A stretch of DNA of 64,000 nucleotides from Flagellimonas marinaquae (GTDB taxonomy: Bacteria > Bacteroidota > Bacteroidia > Flavobacteriales > Flavobacteriaceae), in NCBI RefSeq assembly GCF_023716465.1, contig NZ_CP092415.1, forward strand, positions 2,085,501-2,149,500, read 5' to 3'. The notes beneath the pieces were generated by a model. That model did no database searches and was not told the origin of the DNA. It saw only the letters and a list, made by a program, of their open reading frames with translations. How positions within the stretch are numbered: position 1 is the stretch's first letter; every line of letters starts with the position of its first letter. Positions 35,044 through 43,766 of the stretch are shown here, piece by piece. The position numbers and the translations under genes are program-made.

Positions 35044-35807
35044 TCATAACAGATACGCATACCCATTTATATAGCGAAGCCTTTGAGGAGGATAGGGCGG
35101 AAATGATACAGAGGGCTTTCGATCAAGGAGTGCAAAGGTTTTTTGTACCGGCAATAGATTCTACCTATATAAAATCCATGCTGGATTTGGAAGCCGGTTA
35201 TCCCGAGAATGTTTTTCTGATGATGGGATTGCACCCGACCCATGTAAAGGAAAACTATAAGGCGGAATTGGCCATTGTGGAGGAATGGCTGGCAAAACGA
35301 AAGTTTTACGCCGTAGGAGAAATTGGAGTGGACCTATATTGGGACAAAACCTTTTTGAAAGAACAACAAGAGGCATTTGCGCATCAGATCCGACTGGCAA
35401 AAAAATATCAATTGCCAATAGTAATACATTGTCGTGATGCCTTTGATGAGGTCTTTGAAGTGCTGGAGCAAGAAAAAGGAGAAGGGCTTTTTGGTATTTT
35501 TCATTGTTTTACCGGAACCATGGAACAGGCTCAAAAAGCCATTTCCTATAATATGAAGTTGGGCATCGGTGGGGTGGTTACGTTTAAAAACGGGAAGATT
35601 GACCAGTTTTTGCACAATGTTGGACTGGAGCATATTGTTTTGGAAACCGATGCTCCCTATTTGGCACCCACCCCATATCGTGGCAAACGGAACGAGAGTT
35701 CCTATATTGTAAATATATTGCAAAAACTATCCTCCATTTATGGAATGCCGGAGGAAGAAATTGCCGAGATTACGACTAAGAACTCCAAAGACATATTCGG
35801 AATCTGA
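35040..35807 (+). CDS. TatD-family metal-dependent hydrolase (DNase)
   Basis: A 255-residue TIM-barrel hydrolase. Metal and active-site motifs are ITDTHTHLYSEAF, GLHPTHV, AVGEIGVDLYW, IVIHCRDAF, FHCFTGT and LETDAPYLAPTPYRGKRNE. TatD proteins degrade DNA and act in repair or stress. It overlaps the upstream lipoprotein gene by 4 bp and ends 3 bp before the asparaginase gene. Length and motif set are standard. Confidence 0.94.
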   Translation: MIITDTHTHLYSEAFEEDRAEMIQRAFDQGVQRFFVPAIDSTYIKSMLDLEAGYPENVFLMMGLHPTHVKENYKAELAIVEEWLAKRKFYAVGEIGVDLYWDKTFLKEQQEAFAHQIRLAKKYQLPIVIHCRDAFDEVFEVLEQEKGEGLFGIFHCFTGTMEQAQKAISYNMKLGIGGVVTFKNGKIDQFLHNVGLEHIVLETDAPYLAPTPYRGKRNESSYIVNILQKLSSIYGMPEEEIAEITTKNSKDIFGI

Positions 35808-35810
35808 CCT

Positions 35811-36842
35811 ATGAAAAAAAAGCCCAACATATTATTGATCTACACCGGGGGTACCATTGGTATGGTAAAGGACTATAAAACCGGTGCGCTCAAGGCCTTT
35901 AATTTTGAGGAGCTGGTAAAAAATATCCCGGAGTTAAAACAATTGGATTGTAATTTGCACGGAGTATCGTTCGAAAATCCCATAGATTCTTCCAACATGA
36001 ATCCGGAATACTGGGCGGTCATTGCATCAATTATCGAGTCTCATTACGAAGAAAACGATGGGTTTGTGGTGTTGCACGGTAGCGATACCATGAGTTATTC
36101 CGCATCGGCACTCAGTTTTATGTTGGAAAATCTGGAAAAGCCGGTCATTTTCACCGGTTCCCAATTACCCATTGGGGATTTGCGCACCGATGCCAAGGAA
36201 AACCTGATAACCTCAATAGAAATAGCGGCACTTCAAAAAAAAGGCAGGCCGGTTGTGCAAGAAGTCGGATTATATTTTGAATACAAGCTCTACAGGGCCA
36301 ACCGGACCACCAAAATAAATGCAGAACATTTTGAGGCATTTGATTCATTGAACTATCCGCCCTTGGTGGAATCCGGGGTGCATTTAAAGGTGAACGAGAA
36401 TATTTTATTGAAGAAAACCACCAAAGGCAAGTCGTTGCAGGTGCATAAAAATATGGACAACAATGTGGCGATTTTAAAATTATTTCCGGGATTAAACCGA
36501 AAAGTACTTCATTCAGTGCTCCAAATTCCCGAATTAAAGGCGCTTATTTTGGAAACTTATGGTGCAGGAAATGCTCCAATGGACAAATGGTTTTTGTCAG
36601 AATTAAAAAAGGCTGCAGAAAAAGGATTACATATTATTAATGTAACCCAATGCTCGGGAGGCAGTGTTTTTATGGGGCATTACGAAACCAGTGAAAAACT
36701 CAAGGAGATGCAACTGGTTAATGGAAAGGATATTACGACCGAAGCTGCCATTGCCAAGGCAATGTACCTTTTGGGGACAAGGGTTCCGGACAAGTTGTTC
36801 AAGACGATTTTCGAGACACCGCTCCGTGGTGAAATGCTGTAA
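35811..36842 (+). CDS. ansA: Type I L-asparaginase
   Basis: A 343-residue asparaginase that hydrolyses L-asparagine to aspartate and ammonia. The two catalytic regions are YTGGTIGM (Thr near residue 14) and VLHGSDTMSYSASALSFML, with the C-terminal domain starting near residue 215. There is no signal peptide, so it is the cytoplasmic type. It starts 3 bp after tatD. tRNA-Ser follows 66 bp downstream. Confidence 0.95.
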   Translation: MKKKPNILLIYTGGTIGMVKDYKTGALKAFNFEELVKNIPELKQLDCNLHGVSFENPIDSSNMNPEYWAVIASIIESHYEENDGFVVLHGSDTMSYSASALSFMLENLEKPVIFTGSQLPIGDLRTDAKENLITSIEIAALQKKGRPVVQEVGLYFEYKLYRANRTTKINAEHFEAFDSLNYPPLVESGVHLKVNENILLKKTTKGKSLQVHKNMDNNVAILKLFPGLNRKVLHSVLQIPELKALILETYGAGNAPMDKWFLSELKKAAEKGLHIINVTQCSGGSVFMGHYETSEKLKEMQLVNGKDITTEAAIAKAMYLLGTRVPDKLFKTIFETPLRGEML

Positions 36843-36908
36843 AATTAACGCCTCAAATTTCTATAACTAATAATTTTTTTGTTTATTGGTCGCCCTAAAA
36901 GAAACAAT

Positions 36909-36996
36909 AGAGAGGTGGCCGAGTGGTCGAAGGCGCACGCCTGGAAAGTGTGTATACACCAAAAGTGTATCGAGGGTTCGAATCCCTTCCTCTCTG
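36909..36996 (+). tRNA. tRNA-Ser (GGA)
   Basis: A cloverleaf can be folded by eye. The 7-bp acceptor AGAGAGG pairs with CCTCTCT. The D arm contains GCCGAGTGGTCGAAGGC. The anticodon stem CACGC/GTGTG encloses loop CTGGAAA with anticodon GGA. There is a long variable arm typical of serine tRNA (TATACACC..GTGTAT) and T arm GAGGG-TTCGAAT-CCCTT. G is the discriminator; the CCA end is not encoded. Confidence 0.96.
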
Positions 36997-37030
36997 CAAG
37001 GTATTTTAGTTTTTCTATTATAAAATTTTA

Positions 37031-37038
37031 TATCTTTA
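37031..37038 (+). promoter_or_regulatory. -7 element before the ExbB operon
   Basis: TATCTTTA fits TAnnTTTG apart from the last base and lies 36 bp before the start codon at 37074. Confidence 0.35.
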
Positions 37039-37073
37039 ACATTATTAACTAACTAAATTTAAGTTTAAGTAAA

Positions 37074-37802
37074 ATGAAAAAAATATCCTTTTCTCTGGCT
37101 GCTGCCGGAATGTTTGTGATGGGAACTACAACTGCATCTGCAGCAATGTTGCAAGAAGAAGCTGAAGCCAGCAAAGGTTTCACCCAAGTGTTAAAAGAGC
37201 AATTTATCCAAGGAGGTCCTGCCTTTATGGGTATCGTGTTGCTTTGTTTGATTTTGGGATTGGCCGTAGCCATCGAAAGAATTATTTATTTGAATTTAGC
37301 AACCACCAACTCCGCTAAATTGAAGCAACAAGTTGAGGATGCTTTGGCTTCAGGTGGTGTTGAGGCCGCTAAAGAGGTTTGTAGAAACACTAAAGGACCT
37401 GTTGCTTCTATCTACTATCAAGGTTTGGATAGAGTTGACGAAGGATTGGAATCCGCAGAAAAAGCCGTTGTGGCTTACGGTGGTGTACAAATGGGTCAAT
37501 TGGAGAAAAACGTTTCTTGGTTGTCCTTGTTTATCGCTATTGCTCCCATGCTTGGGTTCATGGGTACGGTAATCGGTATGATTCAGGCTTTCCAGAAGAT
37601 TGCTGCAGTAGGTAACTTGAGTGCCTCATTGATTGCAGGGGATATCCAGGTGGCGTTATTGACAACCGTATTCGGTTTGATCACGGCGATTATCCTACAG
37701 ATTTTCTACAACTATATTATTGCTAAAATCGATAGTATCGTAAACGATATGGAAGACAGCTCAATCGCTTTGATCGATATGTTGGCTGCCCACAAGAAAT
37801 AA
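37074..37802 (+). CDS. MotA/TolQ/ExbB proton channel family protein
   Basis: A 242-residue protein with an N-terminal hydrophobic segment, one helix at about 48-65 and two further helices (about 150-170 and 195-220) of the proton-channel domain. Its signature is IAPMLGFMGTVIGMIQAFQ. It would form the proton-conducting pentamer that powers TonB- or Tol-like work together with two ExbD proteins encoded in the same operon. The first residues resemble a cleavable signal, as in many Bacteroidota ExbB proteins. Which system it energises is unknown. Confidence 0.92.
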   Translation: MKKISFSLAAAGMFVMGTTTASAAMLQEEAEASKGFTQVLKEQFIQGGPAFMGIVLLCLILGLAVAIERIIYLNLATTNSAKLKQQVEDALASGGVEAAKEVCRNTKGPVASIYYQGLDRVDEGLESAEKAVVAYGGVQMGQLEKNVSWLSLFIAIAPMLGFMGTVIGMIQAFQKIAAVGNLSASLIAGDIQVALLTTVFGLITAIILQIFYNYIIAKIDSIVNDMEDSSIALIDMLAAHKK

Positions 37803-37828
37803 TTACGAATTAAAAACTATCGAGAATC

Positions 37829-38266
37829 ATGAATAAAATAGTAAAAATATTACTCATCGTCATCGGATTGCTTGCGGCCGTTCTTTGGTTCTCCCTTCCG
37901 TCTGCCGATGATCCAGGAGCCATAAATAGCGGCTCAATGAACTTCATGTTCATTATCATGTACATCCTTTTGGCTATTGCAGTTGTAACTTCAGTAGTAT
38001 TTGGATTTGCAAAATTGTTTTCCACAAAGGGAAGCTTAAAGAAAGCTCTTTTTGCCATTGGTGGATTGGCCATTGTAGTGGCCATATCCTACGGGCTTTC
38101 TTCAGATAACATGGCTGTGGTAGAAGCTATGTCCGAAAGAGGCGTAGAGACCACGGAAGGCACTGTGAAAAACATTGGAATGGGATTAAATGTATTTTTT
38201 ATCCTTACCCTAGTAGCGGTAGTTCTAATGGTTGTACCAGGTTTGAAAAGAATGTTTGTAAAGTAA
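37829..38266 (+). CDS. Small integral membrane protein in the ExbB/ExbD operon
   Basis: A 145-residue protein with about four helices (3-22, 36-58, 73-89, 116-138) and short loops. No domain is recognised. It sits between exbB (26 bp after) and the first exbD (10 bp before), on the same strand, and so is likely an accessory subunit of this proton channel. Similar genes at this position occur in other flavobacteria as far as I recall. Confidence 0.75.
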   Translation: MNKIVKILLIVIGLLAAVLWFSLPSADDPGAINSGSMNFMFIIMYILLAIAVVTSVVFGFAKLFSTKGSLKKALFAIGGLAIVVAISYGLSSDNMAVVEAMSERGVETTEGTVKNIGMGLNVFFILTLVAVVLMVVPGLKRMFVK

Positions 38267-38276
38267 AAAGTTAATT

Positions 38277-38882
38277 ATGCCTAGAAGAAAAGGAGCACCG
38301 GAAGTAAATGCCGGCTCCATGGCGGATATCGCGTTCCTCTTGCTTATCTTTTTCTTGGTGACCACCACCATTGAAACTGATGCAGGTTTGGATCGAATGT
38401 TACCGCCGATCGAGCCGCCAGACACAGATGTTGTTATTAAGCAGAAAAACATTTTTACTGTTAATATCAACAAGAATGGACAACTTTTGGTCGAGGATAA
38501 CTTGATGGAAATTAAGGATTTAAGAAAAGCTGCTACCGCGTTTTTGGAAAACGGTGCAGACGGTACTTGTGCCTACTGTAAAGGTAGAAAAGATCCTTCC
38601 TCATCAGATAACCCGACCAAAGCCATTATCTCATTAAAAAATGACAGGGAGACCAAGTATAGTACATACATTACCGTTCAAAACGAATTGGTGGGTGCGT
38701 ACAACGACCTGCGTAACCGTGAAGCAAAACGTTTGTTCGGAAGGGATTTCACCAAAATGGAAGCAGAATACCTTAATCCAGAAACCCCATCCAGCGTTAG
38801 AGATGATTTGAAAGACAAAGTGAAACGTATCCAGGATATGTTCCCACAAAAACTTTCAGAAGCAGAAACAACAACCAATTAA
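38277..38882 (+). CDS. ExbD/TolR-family protein 1, with an extended periplasmic domain
   Basis: A 201-residue protein with the ExbD start EVNAGSMADIAFLLLIFFLVTT, whose Asp (DIAFLL) is the proton-carrying residue. The periplasmic domain is longer than a classical ExbD (about 140 residues) and includes CAYCKGRKD, a CxxC pair, followed by a charged C-terminal extension with predicted helices. It pairs with the shorter ExbD encoded 12 bp downstream. Start at ATG 38277, 10 bp after the small membrane gene. Confidence 0.9.
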   Translation: MPRRKGAPEVNAGSMADIAFLLLIFFLVTTTIETDAGLDRMLPPIEPPDTDVVIKQKNIFTVNINKNGQLLVEDNLMEIKDLRKAATAFLENGADGTCAYCKGRKDPSSSDNPTKAIISLKNDRETKYSTYITVQNELVGAYNDLRNREAKRLFGRDFTKMEAEYLNPETPSSVRDDLKDKVKRIQDMFPQKLSEAETTTN

Positions 38883-38894
38883 CAACTATTTAAT

Positions 38895-39377
38895 ATGGCT
38901 AAGTTTACCAAAAAGAAGGATGGCGATTTGCCAGCGGTATCAACGGCATCGTTGCCAGATATCGTTTTCATGCTACTGTTCTTCTTTATGACCGTGACCA
39001 CGATGAAAGATAGTTCTTTAATGGTTGCCAATACTCTTCCAAACGCTTCGGAAATAAAGAAGTTGGAAAAGAAAGATCGCGTGATTTATATTTATGTGGG
39101 GACACCTACGCAAGAATATCAAAAGGTATTTGGTACAGAACCAAAAATCCAATTGAATGATAAATTTGCCAATGTGGACGAAGTAGGTTCATTTATTTTG
39201 GCAGAACGTGCAAAGAAACCGCAAGAACTTCAAAACGTATTGACTACGGCTTTAAAAGTTGATAAGGAAGCAAACATGGGCCTTATCACCGACATAAAGC
39301 AACAATTGAGAGAAGTGAACGCTCTAAAAGTGAATTATACCACTTATGAGGGGGATGCTTTTAACAATCTACAGTAG
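38895..39377 (+). CDS. ExbD/TolR-family protein 2
   Basis: A 160-residue protein with the conserved membrane segment STASLPDIVFMLLFFFMTVTT, in which the Asp is the key proton-channel residue. The periplasmic part (about 50-160) has RVIYIYVG and a C-terminal helix. It ends the exbB-exbD-exbD operon and a terminator follows. Two different ExbD partners with one ExbB are frequent in Bacteroidota. Confidence 0.9.
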   Translation: MAKFTKKKDGDLPAVSTASLPDIVFMLLFFFMTVTTMKDSSLMVANTLPNASEIKKLEKKDRVIYIYVGTPTQEYQKVFGTEPKIQLNDKFANVDEVGSFILAERAKKPQELQNVLTTALKVDKEANMGLITDIKQQLREVNALKVNYTTYEGDAFNNLQ

Positions 39378-39399
39378 GCAATAGCTTAGATTTAGTGGG

Positions 39400-39432
39400 A
39401 AACGCTCCAAATTTTAATTTGGGGCGTTTTTT
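39400..39432 (+). terminator. Terminator of the ExbB/ExbD operon
   Basis: AAACGCTCCAAA pairs with TTTGGGGCGTTT (one mismatch) and is followed by a T run on the plus strand. Confidence 0.85.
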
Positions 39433-39450
39433 GTTTAAATTGTTAATGTA

Positions 39451-40140
39451 ATGCTTCGTAAAATTCTACAGATTTTTTTGGGTATGGTGCTCCTGGTGTC
39501 GTCCGTGGCCTGCAATGCCCAAACATCTACATCCAATCCACGTTATTTGGAAGACCAGTTTTATGTGGGGGTAGGGTATAATGTTTTATTTGATAAGCCC
39601 GGGAATGTATCGCAACGAAACCTCTCTTATAATCTGCAGTTTGGCTTTATTAAGGATATTCCGTTCAATGAGCGAAGAAATATTGGGATTGGTCTGGGAT
39701 TGGGGTACGCCATTAATGCCTATTACTCCAACGTGATGGCTACAGAAGAGGATAATATAATTACATATGGGATTGTGGACGAGGCCGATTTTAACCGTAG
39801 TAAGCTGGGAACCCATACTATTGAATTACCATTAGAAATTAGGTGGCGTACTTCCACAGCTGAAGACTATAAGTTTTGGCGGATCTATGCAGGTGCACGT
39901 TTAGGGTATGTTTTTTCCGGTAGATCCAAATTGGTTACCGATATGGGGAATACCACCTTTAAAAATCCAGATATCGAGGAATTCCATTACGGTCTCACCC
40001 TTAGTTTTGGATACAATACCTGGAATTTACACGCTTATTATGGATTAAATAATTTACTCAAGGAGGGAACAGAGTTGGAAAATGGTGAACCTATCGATTT
40101 TAGTGTGCTCAGGGTAGGTTTAATATTTTATATCCTATAA
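39451..40140 (+). CDS. PorT-like outer-membrane beta-barrel protein
   Basis: A 229-residue protein with a signal peptide (about 1-23, ending ACNAQ) and alternating beta strands, including QFYVGVGYNVLF, IGIGLGLGYAINAYY, IELPLEIRWRTS and a final GLIFYIL typical of the barrel end. It resembles the PorT/OMP_b-brl family. PorT proteins take part in type IX secretion in some Bacteroidota, but this assignment is by shape only. Its stop overlaps the convergent membrane gene by 6 bp. Confidence 0.78.
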   Translation: MLRKILQIFLGMVLLVSSVACNAQTSTSNPRYLEDQFYVGVGYNVLFDKPGNVSQRNLSYNLQFGFIKDIPFNERRNIGIGLGLGYAINAYYSNVMATEEDNIITYGIVDEADFNRSKLGTHTIELPLEIRWRTSTAEDYKFWRIYAGARLGYVFSGRSKLVTDMGNTTFKNPDIEEFHYGLTLSFGYNTWNLHAYYGLNNLLKEGTELENGEPIDFSVLRVGLIFYIL

Positions 40141-40737
40141 CCAGTACTTCAAAATAATCAGCTGGGAACAGCAACCCAATAAAAAGCCAATCAATAGTTC
40201 GTTCTTAGTATGTGCTCTAAGATATAGACGAGAGGTTGCTACCAAGCCTGTAAAAAGGGTGAATAAACTTATTGCTATGGTAATGTTGATCTCAAAATGA
40301 ATGCTCAGTGCGATCATAAAGGTGAGAATACTTCCCATGCCCAATAAGTGCATGCTAGTCTTTAATTTAAAAAACAACAAAATCAAGGTAGCACTGGTGG
40401 CCGTAAGTAAGCCAGTAAAATAGTAAAAGAGCTCGTGTACGTAATTATTGGGGATTACCTTATAAAGTATCATTAAAAAGATGATACAGCTTATATAGAG
40501 CGGGTATTTTCGTTCCTGAACAGTAGGTAAAAAAATGGAATTGATTACCCCGAGATTTTTTAAGATCAAAAAGAAAATGATCGGGATGATCACCGTAAGT
40601 ATAAAAATCGGTAGAATATTGCCGCTCTGTACTTCCAAGGTGCTGTAAGGGGCGATCATAAAATACACAATGGTTCCTCCGATAGGTACGAACAATGGAT
40701 GGAACAGGTAAGAGATAATATGGAATATGTGGCGCAT
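40135..40737 (-). CDS. Membrane protein, possibly degenerate PAP2-like
   Basis: A 200-residue protein with about six helices. The end ATSRLYLRAHTKNELLIG resembles the last PAP2 phosphatase motif (SR-x-H-x-x-D), but the first motif is missing, so an active phosphatase is doubtful. It starts next to the rpoN stop, and its end overlaps the convergent barrel gene. Function is unknown. Confidence 0.7.
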   Translation of the reverse strand: MRHIFHIISYLFHPLFVPIGGTIVYFMIAPYSTLEVQSGNILPIFILTVIIPIIFFLILKNLGVINSIFLPTVQERKYPLYISCIIFLMILYKVIPNNYVHELFYYFTGLLTATSATLILLFFKLKTSMHLLGMGSILTFMIALSIHFEINITIAISLFTLFTGLVATSRLYLRAHTKNELLIGFLLGCCSQLIILKYWL

Positions 40738-42194
40738 CAGATTTCTTTTCTTAACCGTGCCACTGGAATCCCAAGTTGTTCTCTATATTTGGCCACGGTA
40801 CGCCGGGCAATTGGATACCCCCTATCCTTTAAAATGGTGGCTAGTTTCGCGTCTGTTAAAGGTTTTTTCTTCTCCTCGTCCCGAATAACGGTCTCCAAGA
40901 TTTTTTTTATTTCTTTGGTGGATACATCTTCTCCCTGCTCATTTTTCATAGACTCCGAAAAGAAATCTTTGATCAATTTGGTGCCGTAGGGCGTATCCAC
41001 ATATTTGCTGTTGGCCACCCGGGAAACGGTAGAAACATCCATATCAATTTTATCGGCAATGTCCTTAAGGATCATGGGGCGGAGCTTTCGCTCATCACCG
41101 GTCATAAAATATTCCTTTTGATATTCCATTATGGTGCTCATGGTAACAAACAATGTCTGTTGACGTTGCTTTATGGCATCGATGAACCATTTTGCCGCAT
41201 CAAGCTTTTGTTTGATGAACATTACCGTATCCTTTTGGGACTTGGACTTTTCCTTTGCATTTTTATAGCCTTCCAACATATTGCTGTAATCTTTGGACAC
41301 ATGGAGTTCCGGGGCATTTCGGCCGTTAAGCGAAAGTTCCAGTTCGCCATCCACAATTTTTATGGAAAAATCTGGGACAATATGTTCGATCATCCGGGTG
41401 TTGCCCGAGTAGGACCCACCTGGTTTGGGATTGAGTTTTTCTATTTCAGAAATGGCATCTTTTAACTGTTCTTCGGTAATATGATGCTTCTGTATCAATT
41501 TGGAATAATGCTTTTTCGTAAAATGATCAAAAGATTTTTCCAAAATGCTTGTTGCCAGCTCTATGGACGGTTTCTGACTTTTACGCTTTAGTTGAATGAT
41601 CAAACATTCGTCCAACGATCGTGCTGCCACCCCTGGTGGGTCTAGGTCTTGTACAATCTTGAGGACTTGCTCTATCTTCTCTTCCTCTACGTAAATATTC
41701 TGAGTAAAGGCAAGGTCGTCCATAATATCGGTAAGTGGTCTTCGAATGTAGCCACTTTCATCCACGCTGCCTACTAGGAACTCGGCAATGGCCCATTCTT
41801 GATCATCTAAATAGACGGTATTGAGCTGATTGAGCAAATATTGGTTGAACGATGTGCCTGCAGCATACGGCACGCTCTTGTCATCATCTTCCGCACTATA
41901 ATTATTGGCTTGTGTGCGGTAATCGGGAATCTCATCGTCACTTAGGTAATCGTCAATGTTGATTTCTTCAGTATCAATGTTTTCACTATCCGCGGAATCA
42001 TCGTAAGTATCCTCATAAACATCATCCAACGCATCGGATTCTTCCTTACCGCTCTCCAATGCAGGGTTTTCCTCCAGCTCTTGCTTTAACCTTTGTTCAA
42101 ATGCCTGGGTCGGCAATTGAATAAGTTTCATGAGCTGAATCTGCTGAGGAGACAGTTTTTGTGAAAGCTTAAACTGTAGATGTTGTTTTAGCAT
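40737..42194 (-). CDS. rpoN: RNA polymerase sigma-54 factor RpoN
   Basis: A 485-residue protein. Region I is Gln/Leu-rich (QKLSPQQIQLMKLIQLP) and contacts activators. An acidic region II follows (about 50-100). The core-binding region is central, and the C-terminal DNA-binding domain ends in the RpoN box ARRTVAKYREQLGIP. It directs transcription from -24/-12 promoters with AAA activators; none is encoded in the window. It is 48 bp downstream of asnS and adjoins a membrane-protein gene. Confidence 0.96.
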   Translation of the reverse strand: MLKQHLQFKLSQKLSPQQIQLMKLIQLPTQAFEQRLKQELEENPALESGKEESDALDDVYEDTYDDSADSENIDTEEINIDDYLSDDEIPDYRTQANNYSAEDDDKSVPYAAGTSFNQYLLNQLNTVYLDDQEWAIAEFLVGSVDESGYIRRPLTDIMDDLAFTQNIYVEEEKIEQVLKIVQDLDPPGVAARSLDECLIIQLKRKSQKPSIELATSILEKSFDHFTKKHYSKLIQKHHITEEQLKDAISEIEKLNPKPGGSYSGNTRMIEHIVPDFSIKIVDGELELSLNGRNAPELHVSKDYSNMLEGYKNAKEKSKSQKDTVMFIKQKLDAAKWFIDAIKQRQQTLFVTMSTIMEYQKEYFMTGDERKLRPMILKDIADKIDMDVSTVSRVANSKYVDTPYGTKLIKDFFSESMKNEQGEDVSTKEIKKILETVIRDEEKKKPLTDAKLATILKDRGYPIARRTVAKYREQLGIPVARLRKEI

Positions 42195-42242
42195 ACGGAT
42201 TGATGATTAGCAATCTTTCCTATGTAAAATAATAAAATCAAA

Positions 42243-43676
42243 TTAAAACTCGGCATTCTGGGGTGTCCTTGGGTAAGGTATCACATCTCGAATGTTCCCC
42301 ATTCCTGTTGCAAACTGAACCATACGCTCGAACCCAAGGCCAAAACCACTGTGGACCGCTGTGCCGAATTTTCTTAGATCCAAGTACCACCAAAGTTCTT
42401 TTTCGTCAATATCCAGTGCTTTTATTTTTTGTTGAAGTACATCCAAACGCTCTTCACGTTGGGAGCCTCCAACAATTTCGCCGATTCCAGGGAAGAGTAC
42501 ATCCATGGCGCGAACCGTTTTGCCATCCTCGTTCAAGCGCATATAAAATGCTTTGATGTTGGCAGGGTAATCAAAAAGAATTACTGGACATTTAAAGTGT
42601 TTTTCTACCAAAAAGCGTTCGTGTTCGCTCTGCAGATCTGCGCCCCATTCATCAATAGGGAACTGGAATTTTTTCTTTTTGTTGGGTTTGCTGTTCTTTA
42701 AAATATCGATGGCCTCCGTGTAGGACACCCTTTTAAAATTGTTCTCAACAACAAATTTTAATTTTTCGATCAGGGCCATTTCCGAACGCTCGTTTTGTGG
42801 CTTGGTCTTTTCCTCGTCCAAAAGGCGTTTTTCCAAGAATTCCAAATCATCCTGACAGTGATCCAGCACATATTGAATAATATATTTTATAAAATCCTCT
42901 GCAAGGTCCATGTTGGCATCCAGATCGTAAAAGGCCATCTCGGGCTCTATCATCCAGAATTCTGCCAAGTGGCGGGATGTGTTTGAGTTTTCCGCTCTAA
43001 AGGTGGGTCCAAAGGTGTATACCTTGCCCAAGCCCATGGCGTAGGTCTCTGCCTCTAACTGACCAGATACGGTAAGGTTGGTCTCCTTTCCAAAAAAGTC
43101 TTGGGAATAATCCACATCCCCGGCATCGTTCAAAGGTGGGTTTTTGGCATCCAAAGTAGAAACACGGAACATTTCACCTGCACCCTCGGCATCGGAACCG
43201 GTAATGATTGGGGCATGCATATAGTAAAAGCCATTTTGCTGAAAATAGCTGTGTACGGCAAAGGATAGTATAGATCTTACGCGCATTACGGCCGAAAATG
43301 TATTGGTACGTACCCTTAGGTGGGCTTTTTCGCGTAAAAACTCCAACGAATGTTTTTTTGGCTGGATAGGGTAGGTCTCCGGGTCGGCTGTACCATGCAC
43401 GAATATATCCGTAACCTGGATCTCCACACTTTGTCCACGACCTTGACTTTCTTCCAGGGTTCCTGAAATTTTTAATGCAGCTCCTGTAGAAATTTGTTTG
43501 AGGATCGTATCGTCCAAATTTTCAAAATCAACTACACATTGTAGGTTATGAATGGTGGAACCATCGTTCAAGGCGATAAACCTGTTACTTCTAAATGTTT
43601 TTACCCATCCATTTACTTCAACGGAATCTCCTACGGGTTGCTTTTCCAGCAATTCTTTTATGGAATAAGACATCAT
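42243..43676 (-). CDS. asnS: Asparaginyl-tRNA synthetase
   Basis: A 477-residue class II synthetase. An N-terminal OB anticodon-binding domain ([20 protein letters not shown]) is followed by the catalytic domain with motif 2 [25 protein letters not shown] and motif 3 [12 protein letters not shown] near the end. [11 protein letters not shown] is typical of AsnRS. It charges tRNA-Asn. The start may be either of two consecutive ATG codons. Confidence 0.96.
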   Translation of the reverse strand: MMSYSIKELLEKQPVGDSVEVNGWVKTFRSNRFIALNDGSTIHNLQCVVDFENLDDTILKQISTGAALKISGTLEESQGRGQSVEIQVTDIFVHGTADPETYPIQPKKHSLEFLREKAHLRVRTNTFSAVMRVRSILSFAVHSYFQQNGFYYMHAPIITGSDAEGAGEMFRVSTLDAKNPPLNDAGDVDYSQDFFGKETNLTVSGQLEAETYAMGLGKVYTFGPTFRAENSNTSRHLAEFWMIEPEMAFYDLDANMDLAEDFIKYIIQYVLDHCQDDLEFLEKRLLDEEKTKPQNERSEMALIEKLKFVVENNFKRVSYTEAIDILKNSKPNKKKKFQFPIDEWGADLQSEHERFLVEKHFKCPVILFDYPANIKAFYMRLNEDGKTVRAMDVLFPGIGEIVGGSQREERLDVLQQKIKALDIDEKELWWYLDLRKFGTAVHSGFGLGFERMVQFATGMGNIRDVIPYPRTPQNAEF

Positions 43677-43766
43677 TCTAAAACTATCGTAATTAAGTTG
43701 GTAAAGATAGGTTTTTGATAAAAAATGATGGCAATGGAACGGCTTAATTTATGGCCATTCCATCTA

